7,783 nucleotides of DNA from positions 1-7,783 of the forward strand of contig DVEE01000562.1 in the NCBI GenBank assembly GCA_015295885.1, written 5' to 3'. The stretch is from Leptolyngbyaceae cyanobacterium M65_K2018_010. Lineage in GTDB: Bacteria; Cyanobacteriota; Cyanobacteriia; Phormidesmidales; Phormidesmidaceae. Positions 1 through 6,570 of the stretch are shown one piece after another. The first letter of the stretch is position 1, and the number at the start of each line of letters is the position of its first letter. The notes beneath the pieces were generated by a model that had not been told where the DNA came from, did no database searches, and saw nothing but the letters and a program-made list of their open reading frames with translations. The position numbers and the translations under genes are program-made.

Positions 1-776
1 GCCAGCGTTGGGGTATCGGTCACCGTTAGGCCTAACCCGCTGCTGCTATTCCCCGGTAAAAACCGACGTAGCCCCGACTTTTTCTCGCCCAGGGTAATGC
101 ATGGGGTTTTGTCCGGGTCCAAACCTGCCAGTTCCGCCGTCCAGCGGCGTGCTTCCTCTTCGCTACCCAGGCGATCGATGACTCCTAATTCTAGGGCTTG
201 CTCGCCGGTAAAAATCCGGCCATCGGCAAAGCTGCGCACCGTCTCTTCGCTGAGACGACGGGCTTCGGCCACGGTTTTGACGAACTGGCTGTAGCTAACG
301 TCAATCAGCTCCTGGAGAATGGTTTTCTCTGAGTCGGTGAGTTCGCGATCGAAGGCCAGAATATCCTTGTAGGGCCCGGACTTAATCACCTTAAAGGACA
401 CCCCCACCCGATCGAGCAGACGCTCCAGGTTATTACCTCTCAAAATTACCCCAATGCTGCCGGTAATCGTGCCGGGGTTGGCCATAATATGGTCTGCCCC
501 CATGCCGATATAGACCCCCCCGGAAGCAGAAATATTGCCAAAGCTGGCCACCACCTTGAGCTTGTCTCGCAGACGTCGCAGGGCGGTATAAATTTCCTGG
601 GAGTCGCCCACCGTACCACCGGGACTATCAATCCGTAGCAGCAGGGCCGGAAAACGTCGATCTTCAACCTCTTTAAGGGCCTCCAGCACACGCTTGCGGG
701 TGGCGGCGGCGATTACACCGGTGACTTCTATGCGAGCAATAGATCTACGGAAACGGAGAGAAAACGGCCAAACCAT
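1..776 (-). CDS. sppA: Signal peptide peptidase SppA, short form (C-terminus cut by window edge)
   Basis: This is a serine protease of the SppA family (peptidase S49), which degrades leftover signal peptides at the membrane. The frame is open from ATG at 776 to the window edge, giving 258 complete codons. Short cyanobacterial SppA proteins are about 270 residues, so only a few C-terminal residues are missing. The start matches the family, whose proteins often begin MVWPF. Visible motifs are RIDSPGG (48-54), the nucleophile region NISASGGVY with Ser85, NPGTITGSIGV (100-110), and KSGPYKD with Lys137. The Ser85-Lys137 spacing of 52 equals that of the Bacillus SppA Ser147-Lys199 dyad. There is no clear signal peptide or N-terminal membrane helix, and no strong ribosome binding site. 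The gene is divergent from the EamA transporter across a 187-bp gap. Only the short form is supported; the long two-domain form is excluded by this N-terminus. Confidence 0.93.
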   Translation of the reverse strand, partial: MVWPFSLRFRRSIARIEVTGVIAAATRKRVLEALKEVEDRRFPALLLRIDSPGGTVGDSQEIYTALRRLRDKLKVVASFGNISASGGVYIGMGADHIMANPGTITGSIGVILRGNNLERLLDRVGVSFKVIKSGPYKDILAFDRELTDSEKTILQELIDVSYSQFVKTVAEARRLSEETVRSFADGRIFTGEQALELGVIDRLGSEEEARRWTAELAGLDPDKTPCITLGEKKSGLRRFLPGNSSSGLGLTVTDTPTL

Positions 777-963
777 AACGTTAAGCAAGATCCCGCCAGG
801 AACTCGGAAAGGGCAAGATGACATTCATTGTAACCAACACAACAATCCTCTGGTCGGCCCTCTGAAAGGCTGGATCAAGGGTTAGTCATAGCCCCTAAAT
901 CACGTTAACATTTCTTAAGGTTGCGATAATGCTACCTTTATTGTCTCTAGGACGGCTCAACCG

Positions 964-1965
964 ATGGATTCCCCCAGTTCCGTTCAGCTGCCAACGCGAA
1001 ATTATCTATTGTTGATTGCTCCCTTCTTCCTATGGGGCACAGCCATGGTGGCCATGAAGGGGGTGATGCCGCACACAGGCCCCTTTTTCATGGCGACGGT
1101 TCGGTTGGTGCCGGCTGGCATGATTGTCCTGCTGGCCAGTCTCTGGCTGGGACGTCCTCAAGTCATCACCTGGCGCGGGTGGCTGTGGATCGGGCTCTTT
1201 GCCCTGGTAGATGGGGCTTTGTTTCAGGGCTTGTTAGCGGCTGGCCTGCAGCGGACCGGAGCAGGTCTGGGTTCAGTGATGATTGACTCCCAACCCCTAG
1301 CCGTGGCTGTTATGGCCCGGGGGCTGTTTGGCGAGTTCATTGGTTTCCTGGGCTGGATTGGCCTGGGGTGGGGCATTTTGGGGATTAGTTTATTGGGGTT
1401 GCCCGATCAGTGGTTCTTCGCCTTACTCCATGGCAATACCACCTGGCTAACTGAGGGAACGGCTCTGACCACCCTATTGCAGGGGGGGGAATGGCTCATG
1501 TTGTTGGCCGCCCTTTCCATGGCCACGGGCACTATTTTAATTCGCTATGTCTGCCGCCATGTTGACCCAGTGGTAGCCACGGGTTGGCACATGATCTTAG
1601 GCGGATTGCCCCTGGGAGTCCTCTCGGTCCTGGGGGAACCCCAGGCTTGGCAAGGGTTAACCGGGCTGGATTGGGCGGCCATGGCCTATTCCACCCTGTT
1701 TGGTAGCGCCTTAGCCTATGGTCTTTTCTTTTTCCTAGCCTCGCAGGGCAATCTCACCAGTTTGAGCGCCTTAACTTTTTTAACGCCAGTCTTTGCCTTG
1801 CTGTTTGGTCACCTATTCCTAGAGGAGAATTTGACCTCGCTGCAGTGGTTGGGAGTCAGTTTTACCCTAGTGAGTGTCTATTTAATTAACCGGCGTGAAT
1901 CCCTGATGCAGCGGTGGCGCCAGTGGCTACTCAGCCTTGAGGCGAAGCGATCGGTGGCTAGTTAG
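964..1965 (+). CDS. EamA/DMT-family membrane transporter
   Basis: This is a 333-residue inner-membrane protein of the drug/metabolite transporter superfamily, with two EamA repeats of about five helices each. The first repeat covers roughly residues 13-145 and the second 177-309. They are separated by a polar insert at about 146-176 and followed by a basic tail containing RRESLMQRWRQW. Typical features are the FFLWGTAMVAMK first helix, RTGAGLGSVMIDSQPL in helix 4, and FGSALAYGLFF and LTFLTPVFALLFG in the second repeat. The substrate cannot be read from the sequence; family members export amino acids, metabolites or drugs. ATG at 964 is chosen because it starts just before the first helix. An AGGA at 949-952 is a weak, rather distant Shine-Dalgarno. 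A possible -10 GATAAT lies at 925-930 without a convincing -35. The gene stands alone and is followed directly by pseudogene remnants. The family call is firm; the function is open. Confidence 0.92.
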   Translation: MDSPSSVQLPTRNYLLLIAPFFLWGTAMVAMKGVMPHTGPFFMATVRLVPAGMIVLLASLWLGRPQVITWRGWLWIGLFALVDGALFQGLLAAGLQRTGAGLGSVMIDSQPLAVAVMARGLFGEFIGFLGWIGLGWGILGISLLGLPDQWFFALLHGNTTWLTEGTALTTLLQGGEWLMLLAALSMATGTILIRYVCRHVDPVVATGWHMILGGLPLGVLSVLGEPQAWQGLTGLDWAAMAYSTLFGSALAYGLFFFLASQGNLTSLSALTFLTPVFALLFGHLFLEENLTSLQWLGVSFTLVSVYLINRRESLMQRWRQWLLSLEAKRSVAS

Positions 1966-1978
1966 GTCGGTGGTTACC

Positions 1979-2056
1979 TGTGGCATCCACTCCGGTCAAC
2001 CCCTCAGCCTGGCCGATCTCGATACCCTATTAGATACGCTGTCATGGCAAGCCTAG
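1979..2056 (+). pseudogene. atpA: C-terminal remnant of ATP synthase alpha subunit (N-ATPase type)
   Basis: About 25 codons read GIHSGQPLSLADLDTLLD and end at TAG 2054-2056. This resembles the extreme C-terminus of F-type ATPase alpha subunits, where an (A)IRSGQPLS-like stretch precedes the stop. The rest of the gene is absent: the EamA stop codon lies only 13 bases upstream. The case rests mainly on context, because the remnant overlaps the start codon of a gamma-subunit remnant (ATG 2044). In N-ATPase operons atpA directly precedes atpG as the last two genes. The match is short, so the identification is probable but not certain. Confidence 0.5.
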
Positions 2057-2206
2057 AAACCCTCTGCACCAAAATCAGCCGCATCGAAGATCTATAGGCT
2101 GTAGTCAGAACCATGAAGGCCCTGGCCTTGGTCAGCCTGCGCCAGTACGAAGAAAAACCAGTACGAAGAAAAAGCTAAAGGTTCCCTGGCGGACTACTAC
2201 TACACC
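2044..2206 (+). pseudogene. atpG: Broken N-terminal remnant of ATP synthase gamma subunit (N-ATPase type)
   Basis: Translation from ATG 2044 gives MASLETLCTKISRIEDL, a stop, then AVVRTMKALALVSLRQYEEK. After a frame change it continues KAKGSLADYYYT. This is the N-terminal helix of an F-type gamma subunit, with the wording of the N-ATPase branch (EDL-VV-TMKALA-V-RQYE---SLADY). Two lesions are visible. TAG at 2095-2097 most simply derives from CAG (Gln). A perfect 16-bp tandem duplication at 2142-2173 shifts the frame by one. Removing one copy restores continuous reading. Similarity stops after about 50 residues, against nearly 300 in an intact gamma subunit, so the gene is dead. The N-ATPase is a Na+-translocating second ATPase found in some halotolerant cyanobacteria; its presence in the ancestor is an inference. 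Confidence 0.72.
2142..2173 (+). repeat. Perfect 16-bp tandem duplication (CCAGTACGAAGAAAAA x2)
   Basis: The same 16 bases occur at 2142-2157 and 2158-2173 with no spacer. Because 16 is not a multiple of three, the second copy throws the gamma-subunit remnant out of frame. The perfect identity of the copies suggests a fairly recent slippage event. Confidence 0.95.
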
Positions 2207-2215
2207 AATGACTGA

Positions 2216-2266
2216 TACGAAGAAGTTGTCGGCTTGGTAGGGCGCCAGCCCAATGTCATTATGGAT
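2216..2266 (+). pseudogene. Short fragment resembling a Uma2 (DUF820) gene
   Basis: Seventeen codons read YEEVVGLVGRQPNVIMD. They align without gaps to HEQVAGFVGRKLNVAID (residues 40-56) of the intact Uma2 gene downstream: 9 of 17 residues are identical, with several conservative changes, and about 36 of 51 bases match. A TGA at 2213-2215 lies immediately before it, where Uma2 proteins have the Gly-Ile of their TGIHE motif. Similarity is lost after 2266. The likely origin is a decayed second Uma2 copy abutting the atpG remnant. The stretch is short, so chance similarity remains possible. Confidence 0.45.
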
Positions 2267-2481
2267 GGGGTTGGTGTTGAGATCGTCTGTACGGGCCTCT
2301 TCTCGTTCTAGCCATGCTTTTGGCCATAGCCTCTAAATTTGATTGCCCATGGCGGGGCCGATGACGGTGATGTGGATGGATTCGCGGCTGGGGGAGGTGG
2401 GGCTGGGGGGCGTTCGCTTTACTTGTTTAATACAATTAAGTTTAGTCCTCACCAGGCGATTCTCTAGCTTGGAGTTACCCT
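2267..2481. other. Non-coding gap upstream of the Uma2 gene
   Basis: No gene is supported here. The region has a G-rich run at 2390-2410 (G5, GG, G4, G6) followed by an AT-rich stretch. TACAAT at 2431-2436 could be a -10 element for the Uma2 gene, but no matching -35 is seen. On the minus strand a short open tail ends at 2333-2335 and reads RESIHITVIGPAMGNQI. It may be another gene remnant, of unknown origin. Confidence 0.4.
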
Positions 2482-3105
2482 ATGGTTCAACTTCAGCCCC
2501 AGATCCTGACAGTCCGCGATTTTATCGATCGCTATGGCGACAACCCCCAGTACGAACTCATCGATGGAGAGCTATTTGACTTGGAACCCACAGGTATCCA
2601 TGAGCAAGTGGCGGGCTTTGTGGGTCGCAAGCTCAATGTCGCTATTGATCAGCAAAACCTGCCCTACCTCATCCCCTACCGCTGTCTGATCAAGCTGCTG
2701 GGCACCGAAACCGCCTTTCGGCCCGATGTGATTGTGCTCGACCAAACCCAACTGGCCCAGGAACCCCTATGGCAGGAAGAACCAGTTATTTGCCGGGGGC
2801 CTTCTCTCAAGCTGATAGTGGAAGTTGTCAGCACCAACTGGCAAAACGACTATGCCCGCAAAACTGAAGACTATGCCCTGCTCGGTGTACCGGAATATTG
2901 GATTGTGGACTATCTGGGTTTGGGGGGGCGCGACTACATCGGTACCCCCAAACAGCCGACGGTAACGCTGTGTGTGCTGGAGGGTGATCGCTACATAAAG
3001 CAAGTGCTTCAGGGGGGAGATCAGCTTGTTTCTCCAACCTTCCCCAGTCTCCACTTAACCGCTGAGGAAATTTTTGCGATCGCCTCACCGCCCCAGCCCC
3101 GTTGA
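2482..3105 (+). CDS. Uma2 family (DUF820) PD-(D/E)XK nuclease-like protein
   Basis: This is a 207-residue protein of the Uma2/DUF820 family, which is greatly expanded in cyanobacteria and has a restriction-endonuclease-like fold. Cellular roles are mostly unknown. Visible family motifs are YELIDGEL (24-31), TGIHEQVAGFVGRKLN (37-52), FRPDVIVL with Asp82, LIVEVVS with Glu114, and the RKTEDYALLGVPEYWIVD block starting at Arg126 with Lys127. The Asp-Glu-Lys set is the expected nuclease core and is complete, so the protein is not obviously inactive. ATG at 2482 has GGAG at 2471-2474, seven bases upstream, which supports this start. Length is normal for the family. A HIP1 site lies near the 3' end. 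It is monocistronic, faces chlN tail to tail, and sits next to a small fragment of what looks like a second Uma2 copy. DNA-cleaving activity is an inference from the fold. Confidence 0.93.
   Translation: MVQLQPQILTVRDFIDRYGDNPQYELIDGELFDLEPTGIHEQVAGFVGRKLNVAIDQQNLPYLIPYRCLIKLLGTETAFRPDVIVLDQTQLAQEPLWQEEPVICRGPSLKLIVEVVSTNWQNDYARKTEDYALLGVPEYWIVDYLGLGGRDYIGTPKQPTVTLCVLEGDRYIKQVLQGGDQLVSPTFPSLHLTAEEIFAIASPPQPR
3076..3083. repeat. HIP1 palindrome GCGATCGC
   Basis: This octamer is over-represented in many cyanobacterial genomes. It lies inside the 3' end of the Uma2 gene. Confidence 0.9.
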
Positions 3106-3219
3106 AACAATCACCGTAACAGTAGCCGCAGCAATCAGGCTAAAGGCCAGTTGCCCAACCCACTGGGTCGCCTTCTAGTAGTTGTCAAATTTCTGGTTAA
3201 GTTCGGCGAAATACTTGCT
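3106..3219 (-). pseudogene. Possible remnant of a small membrane-protein gene
   Basis: Read leftward from about 3219, one frame gives SKYFAELNQKFDNY, a TAG at 3177-3175, then KATQWVGQLAFSLIAAATVT and a further hydrophobic run. It ends within the tail of the Uma2 gene. A polar helix followed by a membrane-like helix looks protein-like, and the TAG could derive from TGG (Trp). No start codon and no homologue are recognised. The open stretch is short, so this may be chance. Confidence 0.25.
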
Positions 3220-3227
3220 AAGGGAAG

Positions 3228-3256
3228 ATCCCAGGGTTCTTCGAGAACCCTGGGAT
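3228..3256 (-). terminator. Strong hairpin downstream of chlN, terminator-like
   Basis: A perfect 13-bp inverted repeat (ATCCCAGGGTTCT and its complement) has a 3-base TCG centre. It begins 11 bases beyond the chlN stop codon and lies between the converging chlN and Uma2 genes. It could end transcription from either side. No good T tract follows on either strand: CTTCCC follows on the minus strand and TTTAG on the plus strand. It may act as a 3' stabilising hairpin instead. Confidence 0.6.
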
Positions 3257-3267
3257 TTAGGAGCTAA

Positions 3268-4683
3268 CTACACCTTTGCCTCTTCCTTCACCAGCGTTTC
3301 CCAGCCCAGATCTTTGAGGTTGTTGTTGCGGCGCAGGGGTCGGGTCACCAGTTCCAGGATGTCGCGGGCGTTGGTGAACCCATGGATTTGGGCAAAGGTG
3401 AACTCCACCGACCACTTGGTGCTAATGCCGCGGGCCTCCAGGGGGTTGGCGTGGGCCATGCCGGTGATCACCAGGTCCGGTCGTAACTCCTGGATGCGCT
3501 GGATCTGGTTGTAGTTGTCGGGTTTTTCGGTGATTTTGGGTAGGGGGACACCCATGTCGTTACAGGTTTTTTCTAGCAGGGCCAGTTCCGCCGCCTGGTA
3601 GCGCTTATCCATGTAGGGGATGCCGATTTCCTGCACGATCATGCCGCAGCGGGTGAGGAAGCGGGCCAGGGAGATTTCCAGCAGGTTATCGCCCATGAAA
3701 TAGACCGACTTGCCGCGAATCAGGGTCAGGTAATCCTCCAGGGATTCCCAGATTTTGGCTTCCCGCTCGTCCAGACCCTGGGGTTCAATGCCAAAGACCG
3801 CGCAGATTTTTTCCACCCAGGCGCGGGTGCCATCGGGGCCGATGGGAAAGGGGGCGCCAATCAACTTGCACTTGCGGCGGCGCATCAGGGTGGTGGCGGT
3901 ACGGGAGAGGAAGGGATTGATACCGGCGACGTAGTAGCCTTCGTCGATGACGGGGAGCTCGGTGTAGCGCTTGGCGGGCAGCCAGCCGGAGACTCGGATG
4001 CCCTGCTTTTTCAGCTCCAGGGTCATTTGGGTGACGATGGGGTCGGGCACGGAGCCGAATAGCACCAGGGGCGGGTGGTCGTGGTATGCGCTTTCATCAG
4101 CGATGACCTCTTCTTTTTTGCGGCCAAAGCTGAGGAGTTTTTGGATGCTGTTCCGTTCTGCCTTCTCTTCGGGAGTTTGCACCTCATCGCTGGTGGGGCA
4201 GCGCTGGGCCATAGCGGCTAGCACCGTGTCTTCCCCCTGGGTGAAGGCGTAATCCAACCCGTTGGCCCGGGCCACGACGATGGGAATGCCGATTTCGGCT
4301 TCCAGGCGGGGCGCTAACCCTTCCAGATCCATTTTGATGATTTCGGTGGTACAGGTGCCAATCCAGACGATCACGGAGGGGTTGCGATCGCGCTTAATGC
4401 TCTCACATAGCCGCTTTAGCTCCTCGTAATCGTTGAGCTGGGCGGAAATATCCCCCTCTTCTAGCTCGGCCATGGCGTAACGGGGCTCGGCAAAAATCAT
4501 CACCCCCATGGCGTTCTGTAAAAAATAGCCACAGGTTTTGGTGCCGATCACCAGGAAAAAACTGTCTTCGATCTTTTGATATAGCCAGGCAACGCAGCTA
4601 ATCGGACAAAAGGTGTGGTAATTGCCAGTGTCGCAGTCAAATTCCAGGGCGGAAACTTGGGGTTGGGTTTGGGCAAGGGTCAT
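3268..4683 (-). CDS. chlN: Light-independent protochlorophyllide reductase subunit N
   Basis: ChlN pairs with ChlB to form the catalytic NB component of the dark protochlorophyllide reductase. This nitrogenase-like enzyme reduces the D ring of protochlorophyllide to chlorophyllide a without light. The protein has 471 residues, the usual cyanobacterial length. Three cysteines expected to bind the NB 4Fe-4S cluster are in place: Cys26 (HTFCPISC), Cys51 (GTKTCGY) and Cys111 (WIGTCTTE). They correspond to Cys26, Cys51 and Cys112 of Rhodobacter BchN. Other family blocks are GSVPDPIVTQ and the C-terminal ITGMAHANPLEARGISTKW. ATG at 4683 is the only start that fits the family N-terminus; no clear Shine-Dalgarno precedes it. 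It is the last gene of the leftward cluster, 24 bases after the second DUF5331 gene, which suggests cotranscription. A large hairpin follows the stop. Identification is very secure. Confidence 0.98.
   Translation of the reverse strand: MTLAQTQPQVSALEFDCDTGNYHTFCPISCVAWLYQKIEDSFFLVIGTKTCGYFLQNAMGVMIFAEPRYAMAELEEGDISAQLNDYEELKRLCESIKRDRNPSVIVWIGTCTTEIIKMDLEGLAPRLEAEIGIPIVVARANGLDYAFTQGEDTVLAAMAQRCPTSDEVQTPEEKAERNSIQKLLSFGRKKEEVIADESAYHDHPPLVLFGSVPDPIVTQMTLELKKQGIRVSGWLPAKRYTELPVIDEGYYVAGINPFLSRTATTLMRRRKCKLIGAPFPIGPDGTRAWVEKICAVFGIEPQGLDEREAKIWESLEDYLTLIRGKSVYFMGDNLLEISLARFLTRCGMIVQEIGIPYMDKRYQAAELALLEKTCNDMGVPLPKITEKPDNYNQIQRIQELRPDLVITGMAHANPLEARGISTKWSVEFTFAQIHGFTNARDILELVTRPLRRNNNLKDLGWETLVKEEAKV
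4384..4391. repeat. HIP1 palindrome GCGATCGC
   Basis: This cyanobacterial HIP1 octamer lies inside the chlN coding region. Confidence 0.9.
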
Positions 4684-4707
4684 GGCTAAGGGCTGGGGTA
4701 AAGGACT

Positions 4708-5139
4708 CTACAGCCTGGGTCGATCATCCTCCCGCCCACCTACGCCGGTACAGGTTTCATCATCGTAGGTGGGGGCTAAGGGTTCCGGTTGCCCCACGGT
4801 CACCGCTGGAGTGGCCTCTAGGGAAACCTCGGCTGAGGCACTACTGGGCAACATGCGCTGCTCCTGTTCTAGTACCTCTAGCTCCTTACCAGGGCAGACA
4901 TTCAGGCCCAGGGCGGCAATAATTCGGTCGGGGTTGCTGCTGAGTTCCACCACCAGGGGTAACAGGCTGTTGAGGTCAGGCTCTAGGGTCGCTAAGGCCC
5001 CTAGGATAAAGCCCGATGACGGCCGCCGTTGCCCCTCACAGGTCACCCAAATGCCCAATTTGTCGATCCACTCTCGATTGAGTTGGTAGTAGGTCAACCA
5101 CTTAATTTTGAGCGATCGCCGCAGTTGTTTACTATTCAC
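4708..5139 (-). CDS. DUF5331 protein, second copy (between chlL and chlN)
   Basis: This is a 143-residue soluble protein of the cyanobacterial family DUF5331, which is typically encoded beside chlL and chlN. Its function is unknown. The conserved part is residues 1-85: KIKWLTYYQLNREW, the RRPSSGFILG block at about 39-48, and ALGLNVCP. The tail from about residue 90 to 143 is low in complexity, acidic and rich in Pro, Ser and Thr. It is a paralogue of the neighbouring 115-residue protein, with 21 identical residues of 46 over the RRPSS-to-GLN region. The start is GTG at 5139, preceded by GAGGA (5147-5143) at short spacing; no ATG gives the conserved N-terminus. It lies 75 bases after the first copy and 24 bases before chlN, so it is probably cotranscribed. 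An accessory role in dark chlorophyll synthesis is guilt by association only. Confidence 0.88.
   Translation of the reverse strand: MNSKQLRRSLKIKWLTYYQLNREWIDKLGIWVTCEGQRRPSSGFILGALATLEPDLNSLLPLVVELSSNPDRIIAALGLNVCPGKELEVLEQEQRMLPSSASAEVSLEATPAVTVGQPEPLAPTYDDETCTGVGGREDDRPRL
5112..5119. repeat. HIP1 palindrome GCGATCGC
   Basis: This cyanobacterial HIP1 octamer lies near the 5' end of the second DUF5331 gene. Confidence 0.9.
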
Positions 5140-5214
5140 AGATCCTCAGGGCGGGTTTCGCCAACCTCATGTCCAGAGATTGATTAAACCAGAAAACCGC
5201 ACTCTAGATTGGGT

Positions 5215-5562
5215 CTATAAATCGGGGGCATCGGGCAAGAGGGGTTGGTCCTCGTTGGCATCGATAGTAGTCGGTACCTCGGTGTTATCCAAAACCATCT
5301 CAGGGTCAAAATTGAGGCCTAAAACCTGCACTAGGGCATCTTCATCCGAGTTGAGCTGGTAGAAGGGCACCATCAGGTTAGATAGCTTGGGTTCCAGGGC
5401 GTTGACCACTCCCAAAATCAAGAAAGAGGAGGGTCGCCGACCACCATCGGGGGTGCGAACAGAGGTCTGTTGCATTTGCAGGGTCAGCCAGCCGCGATTG
5501 GCTTGCACGTAGTCCAACCACTTCTGGCGGATGACCTGGGTGAAGTTCTCAAAAAAGGCCAT
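5215..5562 (-). CDS. DUF5331 protein, first copy (directly after chlL)
   Basis: This is a 115-residue soluble protein of family DUF5331, function unknown. An N-terminal helical segment, MAFFENFTQVIRQKWLDY, is followed by QANRGWL, the signature GGRRPSSFLILG (about residues 40-51) and VLGLNFDPEM. The short acidic tail ends in LLPDAPDL. There is no signal peptide, membrane helix, cysteine pair or catalytic motif. The fold resembles the second copy in every conserved block, so the two arose by duplication. They have since diverged strongly and only the second carries a long tail. ATG at 5562 is preceded by AGGA (5568-5565) at unusually short spacing. The gene follows chlL after 126 bases that hold only a weak 5-bp hairpin. 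Cotranscription with chlL and chlN is likely from orientation and order. Confidence 0.88.
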   Translation of the reverse strand: MAFFENFTQVIRQKWLDYVQANRGWLTLQMQQTSVRTPDGGRRPSSFLILGVVNALEPKLSNLMVPFYQLNSDEDALVQVLGLNFDPEMVLDNTEVPTTIDANEDQPLLPDAPDL

Positions 5563-5688
5563 AATCCTGACTCTTTGCTAGATCGTCTATGGAAAGCCGC
5601 TGGGTTTGAACGGCTGCGTACCGATGATAATGCAGGGATTCAGGATTAGAACTTCAATTCGGTGGGATTTTTGCAGCTAGGGCTTGAT

Positions 5689-6570
5689 TTAAACCATCAT
5701 CAGATCCATCTCCTCCAACTCCTGTTTAGGGGCACCTGCCGGCGGGTTCAGATAGAAATCTGACAACAGGCTGAAGAGATCGCGGTCAGGGGTTTCCTGG
5801 GGCACTACCCCCTCGGGTCGGGCCAAGATTTGGTCGGCAATGTTGAGGTAGTACTGGCACACAGGTTCCAGGGCAGGATCGGTTTCCGCCATCTCGAACA
5901 CGGTCTTGCCCTTAACGCGGGAAATGCGAATGTCTTCAATCAGGGGCAAAATTTCCAGCACAGGCATGGGCACATGCTCGACGTACTTATCGATCAAATC
6001 TCGCTTGGCAGTGCGGTTGCCGATCAACCCAGCCAGCCGGAGGGGATGGGTGCGAGCTTTTTCCCGTACCGAAGCGGCGATGCGATTGGCGGCAAACAGG
6101 GCATCAAAGCCATTGTCGGTGACGATCATGCAGTAGTCGGAGTAGTTCAGCGGTGCGGCAAAGCCTCCACAGACCACATCCCCTAACACGTCGAAGAGAA
6201 TCACATCAAATTCGTCGAAGGCATTGAGTTCCTTCAGTAGCTTGACGGTTTCACCCACCACATAGCCGCCACAACCGGCTCCGGCTGGGGGCCCCCCGGC
6301 CTCCACACAATGGACACCGCCATAGCCTTTGTAGATAACATCCTCGGCCCACACGTCTTCGTAGTGGAAGGATTTTTCTTGCAGCGTATCGATGATAGTG
6401 GGAATGAGAAAACCAGTCAGGGTAAAGGTGCTGTCGTGTTTGGGGTCGCAGCCAATTTGCAGCACCTTGCGGCCCCGCTTGGCCAGGGCCACCGAAATAT
6501 TACAACTGGTGGTGGACTTGCCAATGCCACCTTTGCCGTAGACGGCTAGCTTTAGGGTTTGGTTGTCCAT
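5689..6570 (-). CDS. chlL: Light-independent protochlorophyllide reductase iron-sulfur ATP-binding protein
   Basis: ChlL is the nitrogenase Fe-protein homologue of the dark reductase. The homodimer holds one 4Fe-4S cluster and hydrolyses ATP to pass electrons to ChlN-ChlB. Numbered from ATG 6570 (293 residues), it shows the P-loop GKGGIGKST (12-20), GCDPKHDSTFTLTG (40-53), Cys100 in AGAGCGGY and Cys134 in GDVVCGGF, which bind the intersubunit cluster, and the family C-terminus ending LDLMMV-like (here MDLMMV). All key residues are intact. The start at 6570 (MDNQTLKLAVYGKGG) is chosen because family proteins begin at or just before KLAVYGKGG. The frame is also open to an ATG at 6645, which would add 25 unconserved residues. 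Neither start has a clear Shine-Dalgarno. It is the first gene of the leftward cluster. Confidence 0.97.
   Translation of the reverse strand: MDNQTLKLAVYGKGGIGKSTTSCNISVALAKRGRKVLQIGCDPKHDSTFTLTGFLIPTIIDTLQEKSFHYEDVWAEDVIYKGYGGVHCVEAGGPPAGAGCGGYVVGETVKLLKELNAFDEFDVILFDVLGDVVCGGFAAPLNYSDYCMIVTDNGFDALFAANRIAASVREKARTHPLRLAGLIGNRTAKRDLIDKYVEHVPMPVLEILPLIEDIRISRVKGKTVFEMAETDPALEPVCQYYLNIADQILARPEGVVPQETPDRDLFSLLSDFYLNPPAGAPKQELEEMDLMMV

Noticed and set aside
446..691. Minus-strand open frame inside sppA
   Set aside because: It is a shadow frame: the overlapping frame encodes SppA with its catalytic Ser and Lys.
904..930. Promoter or Pho-box-like site (GTTAAC...CTTAAGG, GATAAT) between sppA and the transporter
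   Set aside because: The half-sites deviate from known boxes and the -35/-10 spacing is wrong, so the evidence is too weak to list.
2390..2410. Possible G-quadruplex
   Set aside because: Only three runs of three or more G are present, so a standard four-run quadruplex is not met.
2343..2579. Plus-strand open frame overlapping the Uma2 start
   Set aside because: It runs out of frame into the Uma2 gene, has no family features, and starts in remnant DNA.
3971..4252. Plus-strand open frame opposite chlN
   Set aside because: It is antisense to a highly conserved gene, a common by-product of GC-rich codons.
5563..5688. Attenuator hairpin between chlL and the first DUF5331 gene
   Set aside because: Only a 5-bp AGCCG/CGGCT stem with an 11-base loop and no T tract is present.
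5830..6549. Plus-strand open frames opposite chlL
   Set aside because: They are antisense shadows of ChlL, with no protein-like motifs or start signals.
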